Positions 34,195 to 42,654 of a DNA stretch of 64,000 nt are shown piece by piece. The stretch is from DASXRA01 sp036558905. GTDB lineage: Bacteria > Actinomycetota > Actinomycetes > Mycobacteriales > Jatrophihabitantaceae. Made by a program: the position numbers and the translations under genes. The notes under the pieces were generated by a model. That model worked only from the letters and a program-made list of their open reading frames with translations, was not told the DNA's origin and made no database searches. The stretch spans positions 1 to 64,000 of the forward strand of contig DATBER010000105.1 in the NCBI GenBank assembly GCA_036558905.1, in the 5' to 3' direction. Positions within the stretch are counted from its first letter, which is position 1, and each line of letters opens with the position of its first letter.

Positions 34195-34731
34195 TTAGGC
34201 CATCCACCGCAGGTCGTCGATGGAGCGGCGCTGCCGGGGCGCGGCGTCGTAGGGCTCAGCCGGCAGCCGGCCGATGGCCGACATCGTGGTGACCTCCCAG
34301 TGGTCAGGCACCGCGAACTCGGCGGCCAGCCCGGCCCGGTCGAAGGCGCGGAACTGCCGTACGTGCAGGCCCAGCGCCCGCGCCTGCAGCGTCATGTGGG
34401 CTACCGCCTGGCCCAGGTCGTACAGCGCGAACTCCGAGTAGTCCCAGTCGGTGTCCTCGACGAAGCGGTGGCACAGGTTGGCGACCAGGAGGCCGGCCGT
34501 CGGGGCCCACCGCCCGGAGCTCGCGGCCAGGTGCCGGACCAGGCGCCGGTGCGTGTCGTCGCCGCGGCGGCCGACCACGAACGCCCAAGGTTGGGAGTTG
34601 CCGGCCGACGGTGCCCAGCGGGCCGCCTCGAGCAGAAGCTCGGCCTGGGCAACGGTCACCTCGTCGCCCTCGTCGAACGCGGTCGGGCTCCACCGGCTGG
34701 CCAGCAACGGATGCAGGATCTCGCAGCTCAC
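34195..34731 (-). CDS. nitroreductase-family oxidoreductase
   Basis: FMN-dependent reductase of 178 residues. It begins ILHPLLASRWSPTAFDEG, where the Arg-Ser/Trp-Ser region binds FMN phosphate, and continues AARWAPSAGNSQPWAF and DLGQAVAHMTLQARALGL. These match the compact nitroreductase family. The substrate is unknown. GTG start. A family A palindrome lies in the gap before the next gene. Confidence 0.88.
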   Translation of the reverse strand: MSCEILHPLLASRWSPTAFDEGDEVTVAQAELLLEAARWAPSAGNSQPWAFVVGRRGDDTHRRLVRHLAASSGRWAPTAGLLVANLCHRFVEDTDWDYSEFALYDLGQAVAHMTLQARALGLHVRQFRAFDRAGLAAEFAVPDHWEVTTMSAIGRLPAEPYDAAPRQRRSIDDLRWMA

Positions 34732-34770
34732 CCCGGTGACAACAGCCCGCGGCCTTCCGGCAATCCGACC

Positions 34771-34820
34771 CGATCGCGCAAACCCTCGGCCGCGTCAGAC
34801 GGCCGGGCGTTGCACAATCG
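34771..34820. repeat. family A palindrome, 50 bp intergenic copy
   Basis: Copy with one extra A and one arm ending CAATCG. Pairing extends outward through CCGACC/GGTCGG to 34765-34826, giving a longer stem than in other copies. Confidence 0.85.
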
Positions 34821-34953
34821 GGTCGGCCAGGCCGATCAGCGCATAACCGTGGTGCACAACGCGCATGAGTGGACGGGCCGGGCGGCGTGATACTGGGCCG
34901 ATGAGCGGCGACGGTGACCTGATTGCCCTCGACCGGCCCGCGACGGTCTCGAG

Positions 34954-36102
34954 GTGCGGCACCTGCGCGCCTTCGTCGCAGTGGCCGAGGAGCTCAACTT
35001 CAGCCGGGCGGCCGAGCGGCTGTACCTGTCCCAGCCGGCGCTGAGCCGGCAGATCCGGGCGCTCGAGCGGGTGGTCGGCTGCGACCTGCTGCACCGTTCG
35101 ACCCGGCACGTCGCGCTCACTCTGGCCGGTGAGGCGCTGCTCGACCGGGCTCGTCCGGTGCTGGCCGCCCTGGACGAGGCGGTGGCCGCGGCCCAGTCGG
35201 TCGGTGGCGAGATGGCCGCCCGGATCATGCGGATGTGGGCGCCGGTGGCGGCGATCGCCTCGGCCGTGGCGTCGACCCAGCAGCTGCGAGACGTGTTCGA
35301 GGCCTTCCTGGCCCAGCTGCCGATGCCGCCGGACCTGGCCGTCCGGGCGGTGAACGCCGGCGGCGTGCCCGGCCTGGCGGTCGGTGACGATCCGGAGATC
35401 CTGTACCTGCACGGCGGCGGGTACGTGATCGGCTCGGCGTACGGGTACCGGCCGCTGGTCGGCGCGCTGGTAACCGCCGCCGGCTGCGGAGCGGTCGTCC
35501 CCGACTACCGGCTGGCGCCCGAGCATCCGTTCCCGGCGGCGATCGACGACTCCCTGGCCGCGTATCGCTGGCTGGTCGAACAGCGCGGTGCCGCCGACCG
35601 GGTCGTTCTGGCCGGCGACTCGTCCGCCGCCGGGTTGGTGCTCGCCGTGCTGCAGCAGCTGCGCGATGCGGGCGAGCCGATGCCGGCCGGCGCCGTGCTG
35701 CTGTGCCCGGGCATCGACCTGACCGGCGAGCGGCTGGTGCCCAGCGCCGACCGCACTCATCCGATGGACGACATCGCCGGCGCGGCCGCGGCCTACCTGG
35801 CCGGTCACTCGGTGGACGATCCGCTGGTGTCGCCGCTGCTGGCCGACCTGCACGGGTTACCGCCACTGCTCGTCCAGTGCGCGAGCGGCGACCGGGCCCG
35901 GCCCGAGGCCGAGGAGCTGGCCGAGCGGGCGCGCGAGCACGGCGTCGCCGTCCGGCTGGAGCGCTACCCGATCGACGCCCACGTCTTCCACGTCTTCTGG
36001 TCGTTCCTGCCGGCGGCGCGCACCGCGCTGGCCGAAGCCGGGACGTTCATCCGCGACGTGCTGCCGCGCGACCTGACCCGCCGCGGTGCCGCCCTGGCCT
36101 GA
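34954..36102 (+). CDS. LysR DNA-binding domain fused to HSL-type esterase
   Basis: Protein of 382 residues with two domains. Residues 1-60 are a LysR-type HTH (HLRAFVAVAEELNFSRAAER, LYLSQPALSRQIRALERVVG). Instead of the usual LysR sensor domain, residues about 125-380 are an alpha/beta hydrolase of the hormone-sensitive-lipase family: ILYLHGGGYVIGSA (oxyanion HGGG), VPDYRLAPEHPFPAA, the nucleophile LAGDSSAAGLVL, and the His in DAHVFHVF. Key catalytic residues are present, so it may be an active enzyme, or the hydrolase fold may act as the ligand sensor. GTG start without ribosome site. Confidence 0.88.
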   Translation: MRHLRAFVAVAEELNFSRAAERLYLSQPALSRQIRALERVVGCDLLHRSTRHVALTLAGEALLDRARPVLAALDEAVAAAQSVGGEMAARIMRMWAPVAAIASAVASTQQLRDVFEAFLAQLPMPPDLAVRAVNAGGVPGLAVGDDPEILYLHGGGYVIGSAYGYRPLVGALVTAAGCGAVVPDYRLAPEHPFPAAIDDSLAAYRWLVEQRGAADRVVLAGDSSAAGLVLAVLQQLRDAGEPMPAGAVLLCPGIDLTGERLVPSADRTHPMDDIAGAAAAYLAGHSVDDPLVSPLLADLHGLPPLLVQCASGDRARPEAEELAERAREHGVAVRLERYPIDAHVFHVFWSFLPAARTALAEAGTFIRDVLPRDLTRRGAALA

Positions 36103-36103
36103 C

Positions 36104-37306
36104 TCAGGCCGACAGGAAGCCCAGCTCAGCCGGAGGCCGGCCCAACACCCGGCCCGGGTCGGCGCCGAGCACCCGGTGCAGCAGCTCGCCGTACACCGCC
36201 CGGAAGTCCACGGTGGACTTCAGGTTGCCCTCGTCCAGATCGGTCAGGCTGGGCTCCTCGCCGTAGTAGCCGCCGTGCACCGGAACGCCGGCCACGAACA
36301 CCGGTCCGGCCGAACCGTGGTCGGTGCCCTGCGACGCGTTGGCGCCGACCCGCCGGCCGAACTCCGAGTACGCCACGAGCACCACGTCGCGTCCGTGCGG
36401 GTCGCCGGCCATCTGGGTCAAGAACCCGGACACGGCGCCGTCGAACTCGCCGAGCAGCGCCTGCTGGGTGCCCTTCTCGTCGGCGTGAGTGTCGAATCCG
36501 CCCAGGTCGACGGCGTAGACGCGGGTCGGCACGCCGGCCTTGACGCAACGGGCCACAACGTCCAGCTGATCCTTCAGGCTGGCCCCGTCGCCCGAGCCGG
36601 CGGCCAGCACCTTTCCGAACGTCGCGTCCACCTGCCGCTCGGCCCGGTACGACGCGCACACCTGGGCCTCGCCGGGTTGGTCACCGGCGTCGGACTGGCC
36701 CAGACCGGATAACGCCCGGGCCAGGTCGGCCGGCATCGGCTTGGCGGGACCGACATTCAGTGCGGCAGCCGTGCACTTCGTGCCGACCGCCAGCGGCGGC
36801 AGCACCGGCCCGATGTTCACCGCCCGCAGCGGATCGTCTCCGGTGGCGTCCAGCCAGCGACCGATCCAGCCCGTGCTGACCGGCTCGGCCGGGGAGGCTG
36901 TCTGCCAGATATCCATCGAGCGGAAGTGGCTGAAGTCGGGGTCGGGGTAGTCGACGCCGCGCACGATGGCCAGCTGCTTGTTCTGCCACACCTTGTACAG
37001 GCCGGTCATGGCCGGGTTGAGCCCGAGCTGGTCGTCCAGGTGCAGCACTTCGTGCTCGTCGTAGGCCAGGTCGGGGCGGGCGTCGTGGTAGGCGTGGTCG
37101 GCGTAGGGGATCACCGTGTTCAGCCCGTCGTTGCCGCCGTAGAGCGTGACGATCACCAGGATGCCGGTGCCGGTCGGCAGCGGGTCGGCCTGGGCCCGCT
37201 GGTGCAGCTGGGTCCAGGCGATCATTCCCGAACCGGCCGCGATGGCCGCGCCCCCGGTCACCCCGGAGGCGACCAGGAAGCGACGTCTCGTGATCGCGTC
37301 CACCAC
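36104..37306 (-). CDS. DUF1501 protein, Tat-exported
   Basis: Protein of 400 residues with a twin-arginine signal (TRRRFLVASGVTGGAAIAAG). The DUF1501 core includes ILVIVTLYGGNDGLNTVIPY, DFSHFRSMDIWQT, DLGGFDTHADEKGTQ and VVLVAYSEFGRRVGAN; these resemble sulfatase/alkaline-phosphatase-like folds. GTG starts at 37306 and 37303 both follow AAGGGGAA. It always pairs with DUF1800 in bacteria, as here (8 bp gap). The function of the pair is unknown; it acts outside the membrane. Confidence 0.9.
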   Translation of the reverse strand: MVDAITRRRFLVASGVTGGAAIAAGSGMIAWTQLHQRAQADPLPTGTGILVIVTLYGGNDGLNTVIPYADHAYHDARPDLAYDEHEVLHLDDQLGLNPAMTGLYKVWQNKQLAIVRGVDYPDPDFSHFRSMDIWQTASPAEPVSTGWIGRWLDATGDDPLRAVNIGPVLPPLAVGTKCTAAALNVGPAKPMPADLARALSGLGQSDAGDQPGEAQVCASYRAERQVDATFGKVLAAGSGDGASLKDQLDVVARCVKAGVPTRVYAVDLGGFDTHADEKGTQQALLGEFDGAVSGFLTQMAGDPHGRDVVLVAYSEFGRRVGANASQGTDHGSAGPVFVAGVPVHGGYYGEEPSLTDLDEGNLKSTVDFRAVYGELLHRVLGADPGRVLGRPPAELGFLSA

Positions 37307-37314
37307 GATTCCCC

Positions 37315-38628
37315 TTAGTTCGTAAGGTATTCGGGCGTGTTGACGGCGGTGGCCACCAGGCGCGGCGGGTTGCCCACCTCGGCCTGCAGCACCGCCCGGC
37401 TGCGCGCGGACCAGGCGCCGACGCCGAGCAGGTACCCCGCCGCGTCGACCCGTTCCGACGACGCGGCCGACGTCACGCTCGTCAGGTCGCCGGCATTGGC
37501 CAGGGCCAGTGCGGCCCGCATCCGCAGGTCGGCCGCCGCCGTCGACAGCCAGGCCTGCCCGGACGGCCAGCCCCCGACGTTCGGGGGATAGAACGGCTCC
37601 TGGCCCAATGCGCGCAGCACCGTCACCAACTTCTTGGCGCCGTCCTCGTCGGGCACCGGCACGCGCAGCGCGCGGGTCACGCCGATCAGCCACTCGACCG
37701 GGCCGACCACGATGCTGTGCTGCCCGGACGCGAACTCCGGCGCGGTGAACAGCGCGGTGAACAGCGCCGCCAGGTCGCGCTTCGCGCCGTACGCGGCGAC
37801 CAGGCGATCGACGAGCGCCGAGCTGGGCGCCGTGTTGGACGCCAGCTGGCCCCACCACCGGGTGGCCAGATAGCGCGGTCCGGCCGGGCGGCCCAGCACC
37901 GCGTCGCAGAAGCGAGTCACGTCGAACGAGCCGGTGACGCCGAGAAACGTCACCGGGCTGGTGGCGTGCTGCTTGGCGTTGAGATAGGTGCTGCCGTCCG
38001 GGCGGATCTTCCAGCCGGTCAGCGCAGTGGCGCCGGCGCGCACGTCGTCCTCGGTGTAGCCGTCGCCGTGGCCCAGGGCGAACAGCTCCATGAACTCGCG
38101 GGACAGGTTCTCGTTCGGAGCCTTCGCCGTGTTCTTGCGCCCGTCCAGCCAGTCGAGCATCGCCGCGTCGGTCAGCATTGTCAGGGCGAGGGTGCGGAAG
38201 TCGCCGCGGCCCAGCCGGCGCAGCTTCTCGTTCTGGGCCAGCATCCAGTCGGCGTTGCGCACCTTGGTCGCGGCGGTGGCGAAGTGGTTGTGCCAGCAGA
38301 AGGTCAGCTTCTCGCCGAACGGCTGCTCGGCCCTCACCATGCGGCGCACCCACCACGCGGTCAGCGTCGTCAGCTGCGCGCGCAGTTGCTTGTTGCGCTG
38401 CTGGCGCTGGTCCTTCGACGCGTTCTTGCCCACCGGCGGTACCGGGTCGAACGACGGGGCCGACGTCGCCTTCGCGCCGGCGTCGGCGTCCGGGTCGGCG
38501 GCGAGCATCGCCCGCACGTATGCGGCCGGGCCGGTCTTGACCGCGGCGTCGACGGCAGCCCCGGTGGTGCCGAAGCCGGCCCGGCGCAGCAGGCGGGCGG
38601 TCGCGGTCCAACCAGCCGAGTGGCTCAT
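37315..38628 (-). CDS. DUF1800 protein
   Basis: Protein of 437 residues. Family signatures are RLLRRAGFGTTGAAVDAAV, LTFCWHNHFATAATKV, ENLSREFMELFALGHGDGYT and PPNVGGWPSGQAWL. It is cotranscribed with the DUF1501 gene downstream. It lacks a clear signal peptide from this start. TAGAAC lies six bases before the ATG. Biological role unknown. Confidence 0.9.
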   Translation of the reverse strand: MSHSAGWTATARLLRRAGFGTTGAAVDAAVKTGPAAYVRAMLAADPDADAGAKATSAPSFDPVPPVGKNASKDQRQQRNKQLRAQLTTLTAWWVRRMVRAEQPFGEKLTFCWHNHFATAATKVRNADWMLAQNEKLRRLGRGDFRTLALTMLTDAAMLDWLDGRKNTAKAPNENLSREFMELFALGHGDGYTEDDVRAGATALTGWKIRPDGSTYLNAKQHATSPVTFLGVTGSFDVTRFCDAVLGRPAGPRYLATRWWGQLASNTAPSSALVDRLVAAYGAKRDLAALFTALFTAPEFASGQHSIVVGPVEWLIGVTRALRVPVPDEDGAKKLVTVLRALGQEPFYPPNVGGWPSGQAWLSTAAADLRMRAALALANAGDLTSVTSAASSERVDAAGYLLGVGAWSARSRAVLQAEVGNPPRLVATAVNTPEYLTN

Positions 38629-38634
38629 GACCCC

Positions 38635-38640
38635 GTTCTA
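38635..38640 (-). promoter_or_regulatory. candidate -10 box of DUF1800-DUF1501 operon
   Basis: TAGAAC on the minus strand, six bases before ATG 38628. Confidence 0.4.
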
Positions 38641-38799
38641 GCCCCGGCCCGATTCCACCGGCGTAACAGCGACCGAGATACCCGCGGAGCATCTCGCCAT
38701 ACCGAGTCGATCTTTGCCCGTCGACCACGTCGATGTCACAGTGCGCACGAGTCCATTGCCGGCGCCAAGTCCCGATCGGTCAAGAACCGGCCGGGCGAG

Positions 38800-38945
38800 A
38801 TCGACGACGTCGTCCCGCTCGTCGGGTTTCGCTGCCAACCCGAACAGGCCTGGATCACCGCGCAGACGATCCGGGTGAACGGCTCGCGCCGCAGCTCGAC
38901 GAATCCGCACGCCGCGTACAACCCGGCGGCGTGATCGTTACGGTC
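38800..38945 (-). pseudogene. possible GNAT acetyltransferase remnant
   Basis: A minus-strand frame reads RNDHAAGLYAACGFVELRRE, close to the N-x-A-x-x-LY-x-x-x-GF signature at the end of GNAT N-acetyltransferases. It begins abruptly at the 3' end of the neighbouring YCII gene and has no start codon or upstream acetyltransferase core. The rest of the gap (38640-38800) holds nothing I recognise apart from the DUF1800 promoter region. Confidence 0.4.
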
Positions 38946-39516
38946 ATGGGCCTTCCGGCCGGCCGCCCCGCGTCCACCGGTGCACGTCCACCGCGGCGGA
39001 TCCGACAAGCGCCTCGATCCGGCGTCGCGCCTCGGCCGGGGCGAGGTCGATCGCACCGGCCAGCCCGACGACGCGCCCATCGTCGTCGCTCAGCGCCAGC
39101 CCGGCGAACAGCCACGGCGGATCGTCAGCCGTGGCCAGCTGCCGGCGCACCGCATCGGTGGCCGGCTCCGCCGTCCAGGTCGCACGGACGAAGGCGGCCG
39201 GCTGGTCGGCCGCCGGCTTCGGGCGATCCCACATCCTGCCGTCGACGCACGGCGCGAGCGGGGTGATCGAGACGTCGGCGTACCAGCCGGCCTGCGCGTA
39301 CGGCTCGTTGACCGCGAACTGCCGCGCGACGCCCGCGTCGGCGACGTCCACCACGTGCACGCTGCCGGTGTGGTCGGCGCCGTCGGGTGTCAACGTCGGA
39401 CCCCGGGCGATCAGCGCCCCGGACCAGTCGTCCATGTACTGCTGGTGGGCCTCGTGCCGATCGCTCTCCTCATAGACGAACGCCGGTCCGTCCGTTCCGA
39501 CCACCAGGAACTGCAT
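38944..39516 (-). CDS. YCII-domain protein with C-terminal extension
   Basis: Protein of 190 residues. The first 95 residues form a YCII-like domain: FLVVGTDGPAFVYEESDRHE, with HEAHQQYMDDWSGALIARGP carrying the conserved His and Asp, and FAVNEPYAQAGWY. The remaining half, which includes a PPWLFAGLALSDDDGR stretch, is not recognised. Function unknown. ATG at 39516 has TAGCCT six bases upstream, and that hexamer overlaps the CTAG end of element 2. Confidence 0.75.
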   Translation of the reverse strand: MQFLVVGTDGPAFVYEESDRHEAHQQYMDDWSGALIARGPTLTPDGADHTGSVHVVDVADAGVARQFAVNEPYAQAGWYADVSITPLAPCVDGRMWDRPKPAADQPAAFVRATWTAEPATDAVRRQLATADDPPWLFAGLALSDDDGRVVGLAGAIDLAPAEARRRIEALVGSAAVDVHRWTRGGRPEGP

Positions 39517-39522
39517 CAGGCC

Positions 39523-39528
39523 AGGCTA
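39523..39528 (-). promoter_or_regulatory. -10 box of YCII gene overlapping element end
   Basis: TAGCCT on the minus strand, six bases before ATG 39516; its TAG lies in the CTAG terminus of element 2. Confidence 0.5.
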
Positions 39529-39699
39529 GGACGTGTCTCCTTACTCCATGCTCTGCTGCGCGGGGCTGAGGCACGCGATCTACTGCGTTGTCGTCGTCGC
39601 CGATACAACAGCGGTATCGGCTTCCGCGCTGTTCGCCGCCGGCATCCCACGCACCTCAGCCCCGCTCGCGACGAGCGGGAGTAAGGAAACACGTCCTAG
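39526..39699. mobile_element. MITE-like element 2 with CTAG ends
   Basis: 174 bp. Terminal inverted repeats 39526-39547 and 39678-39699 match at 21 of 22 positions (CTAGGACGTGT-TCCTTACTCC). There is no ORF. The interior has a CCGATAC/GGTATCGG hairpin and GTTGTCGTCGTCGCC, shared with element 3. The right-hand CTAG supplies the TAG stop of the sigma gene. Confidence 0.8.
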
Positions 39700-40568
39700 G
39701 TCAACGCCGCAGCGACCAGGCGACGAACGCGGTCGGGATCGCGGATGCCGATGATCTCGACGATCTTGTCGTCGACGACGGTGAACGCAAGGACGGTGTG
39801 CGGCTGCCCGTCCATGGTGGCCACGACGCCGATCGAGCCGTTGACCAGCACCGGGCGCAGCTCTCCGCCCGGGCGGGGCCGGGCGAGCTTGGCCACCGCG
39901 TGCGCACCGCGCATCACGGTCGGCCGCCGGCCCGGGCCGAGGTCGCCGCGCACCACGACGTCGGGGTCGAGCATTTGCACGAGCGCGCCGAAGTCTCCCG
40001 CCCGCGCCGCGGCGAAGAATGCGTCCACCACTCTTCGTTGCCGGGCCAGGTCCTGGTCGGGCGCCGGCAGGTCGGCGTCCTTCACCCGGCGCCGGGCCCG
40101 GCTGGCCAGCTGCCGGGCCGTGGTCGGCGTGCGTCCGACCATCGGGGCGATCTCGTCGAACGGCAGCTCGAACATGTCGTGGAGTACGAAGGCCAGCCGC
40201 TCGGCCGGGGTCAGCGAGTCGAGCACGACGAGCAGGGCCAGCCCGACCGAGTCGGCGAGCAGCGCCTCTTGTTCCGGGTCGAGCTCGCCCTCGACGCTGA
40301 TGACCGGGTCGGGGAAGCCGCCGTCGAGGGAGTCTTCGCGGCGGCGCCGGCGGGTCCGCAGCACGTGCAGGCATTCCCGGGCGACGACGGTGGTCAGCCA
40401 GCCGCCGAGGTTGTCGATCTGGTCAGCCCGGGAGCGGCTCAGCCGCAGCCAGGCATCCTGCACCGCGTCGTCGGCCTCGGTCAGCGAGCCCAGCATCCGA
40501 TAGGCCACTGCGCGCAGCCGGTACCGATGCTGCTCGAAGCGCTCGGCCAGCCACTCGGTCTCGTCCAT
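39696..40568 (-). CDS. ECF41-type sigma factor, second copy
   Basis: Sigma factor of 290 residues, similar to the one at 18827. Region 2 LRAVAYRMLGSLTEADDAVQDAWLR, region 4 ERLAFVLHDMFELPFDEIAPMVGRT, then a SnoaL-like C-terminal domain. IGIRDPDRVRRLV lies where ECF41 proteins have the NPDKL-type motif. Its divergent neighbour is a Drr-type ABC exporter, a likely target. An upstream GTCACATC element is shared with the other ECF41 gene. The TAG stop is the end of a CTAG element. Confidence 0.9.
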   Translation of the reverse strand: MDETEWLAERFEQHRYRLRAVAYRMLGSLTEADDAVQDAWLRLSRSRADQIDNLGGWLTTVVARECLHVLRTRRRRREDSLDGGFPDPVISVEGELDPEQEALLADSVGLALLVVLDSLTPAERLAFVLHDMFELPFDEIAPMVGRTPTTARQLASRARRRVKDADLPAPDQDLARQRRVVDAFFAAARAGDFGALVQMLDPDVVVRGDLGPGRRPTVMRGAHAVAKLARPRPGGELRPVLVNGSIGVVATMDGQPHTVLAFTVVDDKIVEIIGIRDPDRVRRLVAAALT

Positions 40569-40617
40569 CTGTCACACCATCCTGCCGCTCGGGCTCATAG
40601 AAGTGATCCCGCCGACG

Positions 40618-40630
40618 CGGTGGATGTGAC
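40618..40630 (-). promoter_or_regulatory. candidate ECF41 promoter, second copy
   Basis: GTCACATCCACCG on the minus strand, 50 bp before the sigma start, matching site and spacing at 18764-18776. Confidence 0.5.
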
Positions 40631-40649
40631 AAGTAGAGGAGAACCGTTG

Positions 40650-41597
40650 ATGACTCCAGTTGTCGAGGCCCGCGGCCTCACCAAACGGTTCGGTCAGGTC
40701 GAGGCCCTCACCGGCCTGGACCTGGTGGCCGAACCGGGCCGGGTCACGGCGTTGCTCGGACCGAACGGGGCGGGCAAGACCACGTTCGTCAGCGCAGTGG
40801 CCACACTCCTGCGCCCGGACGGGGGCGAGCTGCGCGTGGCCGGAGTCGACGCCCTGGCCGAGCCTCGCCGGGTCCGCCGGCTCATCGGGCTGGCCGGCCA
40901 GTCGGCCTCGGTCGAACCGGCCATGACGGCCCGCGAGAACCTGGAGTTCGTCGGCCGCCTCTTCGGCCTCGATCGCCGGGCCGCGAAGTCGGCGGCTGGT
41001 GCCGTCCTGGAGACCCTTGACCTCAGCGACGCCGCCGACCGCCTGGTGCGCACCTACTCGGGCGGCATGCGCCGGCGTCTCGACCTCGGCGCGAGCCTGG
41101 TCGGCCGGCCCAAGCTGCTGCTGCTCGATGAGCCGACCACCGGGCTGGACCCGCGCAGCCGCATGGAGTTATGGGCGGCGATCCGCAATCTCCTGGCCGA
41201 CGGCACCGATGTGCTGCTCACGACGCAGTACCTCGAGGAGGCCGACCAGCTGGCCCGTCACATCGTCATCGTCGACCACGGGCACGTCATCGCCGCGGGC
41301 ACACCCGACGAGCTGAAGACGATGGCCGGCCGCGACGTGCTGGTCGTGCGGGCGCGGGCGGCCGGGGACCTGCCGGCCGTCGAGGAGATCCTGCGGTCGG
41401 TGGCCGCCGAGGCGCCGAACGTCGACCTCGACACCGCGACGGCCTCCGTCCCGGCCGACCAGGGCGGGGACCAGCTGGCCACAGTCGTCCGGCTGCTCGC
41501 CGAGCACGCCATCTCCGTCGAGGACATCGGCCTGCGCCGCCCGTCGCTCGACGAAGTGTTCCTGACCCTCACCGGCCGCCCGGCCGAAGCCGCCTGA
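40650..41597 (+). CDS. ABC exporter ATPase, DrrA-like
   Basis: ATPase of 315 residues. Walker A LLGPNGAGKTTFVSAVATLL, signature TYSGGMRRRLDLGASLVGRP, Walker B LLLLDEPTTGLDPRSR and switch DVLLTTQYLEEADQLA, with the C-terminal ATP-binding extension ending RPSLDEVFLTLTGR. These are hallmarks of daunorubicin-resistance (DrrA) type exporters. AGAGGAG ribosome site. It is paired with the downstream permease (14 bp gap). It exports a drug, glycolipid or secondary metabolite; the cargo is unknown. Confidence 0.92.
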   Translation: MTPVVEARGLTKRFGQVEALTGLDLVAEPGRVTALLGPNGAGKTTFVSAVATLLRPDGGELRVAGVDALAEPRRVRRLIGLAGQSASVEPAMTARENLEFVGRLFGLDRRAAKSAAGAVLETLDLSDAADRLVRTYSGGMRRRLDLGASLVGRPKLLLLDEPTTGLDPRSRMELWAAIRNLLADGTDVLLTTQYLEEADQLARHIVIVDHGHVIAAGTPDELKTMAGRDVLVVRARAAGDLPAVEEILRSVAAEAPNVDLDTATASVPADQGGDQLATVVRLLAEHAISVEDIGLRRPSLDEVFLTLTGRPAEAA

Positions 41598-41611
41598 CCC
41601 CGGGAGATTTG

Positions 41612-42466
41612 ATGACCACCCTGACCTCGACGACCGATCGCACTGCAGCGGCGGCGCCGCCCCCGGCGGTCCCGGACACCGGCGCCGGCTACCTCACCAC
41701 CGTGGCCCAGACTGCGCGGCGGACCCTGCTGCAGTTCGCCCGCACCCCGCAACTGCTGGTCATGCCGCCGATCATGGCCGGGCTGTTCCTGCTGATCTTC
41801 CGCTACATCTTCGGCGGCGCGATCGACACCGGCGGGTCAGTCACCTACGTCGACTTCCTCGTCCCCGGCTTCCTGGCCCAGACCGCCCTGTGGAACGGGA
41901 TGAATATTCCGGCCGGGGTGGCCGAAGACGCCACGTCCGGGGTCTACGACCGGCTGCGCTCGCTGCCGCTTCCGCGGTCGGCGGTCATGGCCGGGCGGGC
42001 GCTGGCCGACACCGTCCTCAACGCGTGGGGGCTGGCCGTCACCGCGCTGCTCGGCTTCGCCGTCGGCTTCCGGACGCACGCCGACGCCGGGGCCGTGATC
42101 GCGGGCTTCGCCATCATGCTCGCGATCATCTACGCATTCAGCTGGCTGTTCATCAGCCTCGGGCTCAGCTCGGGCAACGCCCAGGCCGCGCAGGCGCTCT
42201 CGACGCTGATCGTCGTGCCGCTGGCGTTCGTGTCCGGTGCGTTCGTGCCGATCGAGTCGATGCCCGGCTGGATGCAGGCGTTCGCCGCCAACCAGCCGAT
42301 CACGGCGATGATCAACGCGGTGCGAAGCCTCATGCTCGGCGGTACCCACGCGGCCGGCATCGGCCACACCACCGGCTACTGGGTGCTGCTCACCCTGGCC
42401 TGGTGCGCCGGGATCCTCGCGGTGTTCGGCACGGTCAGCGTGACCCGGTTCAGCCGGACCCGCTAG
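41612..42466 (+). CDS. ABC exporter permease, DrrB-like
   Basis: ABC-2 permease of 284 residues with six helices. The conserved motif is in YVDFLVPGFLAQTALWNGMN, followed by EDATSGVYDRLRSLPLPRSAV, the DrrB-type EAA-like loop, and FVSGAFVPIESMPGWMQAFA. It is the partner of the preceding ATPase. ATG preceded by GGGAGA. Element 3 begins 7 bp after the stop. Confidence 0.9.
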   Translation: MTTLTSTTDRTAAAAPPPAVPDTGAGYLTTVAQTARRTLLQFARTPQLLVMPPIMAGLFLLIFRYIFGGAIDTGGSVTYVDFLVPGFLAQTALWNGMNIPAGVAEDATSGVYDRLRSLPLPRSAVMAGRALADTVLNAWGLAVTALLGFAVGFRTHADAGAVIAGFAIMLAIIYAFSWLFISLGLSSGNAQAAQALSTLIVVPLAFVSGAFVPIESMPGWMQAFAANQPITAMINAVRSLMLGGTHAAGIGHTTGYWVLLTLAWCAGILAVFGTVSVTRFSRTR

Positions 42467-42473
42467 CGGCGTC

Positions 42474-42640
42474 CTAGTGCCCCGCGCCGGGAATTCAGAC
42501 GATAAGTCCGGCGCCCAGCTGCACCGCTCGCGGCGTTGTCGTCGTCGCCGATACACAGCGGTATCGGCTCCTCCTCCGCCTTGCGGGCGCACACCTGGAT
42601 CACCGGACCTATTCGCCCAATTCCCGGCCCGGGACACTAG
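42474..42640. mobile_element. MITE-like element 3 with CTAG ends
   Basis: 167 bp. Terminal inverted repeats 42474-42495 and 42619-42640 match at 20 of 22 positions (CTAGTG-CCCG-GCCGGGAATT). The TIR differs from elements 1 and 2, but the interior GTTGTCGTCGTCGCCGATAC hairpin is shared with element 2. The right-hand TAG begins TAGGGT, a plausible -10 box for the next gene. Confidence 0.75.
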
Positions 42641-42654
42641 GGTGGCCGTACCTC

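Noticed and set aside
31477..42640. Integron attC sites or a phage att site
   Set aside because: No integrase gene, no attC core sites (RYYYAAC/GTTRRRY), and ends are CTAG-type TIRs.
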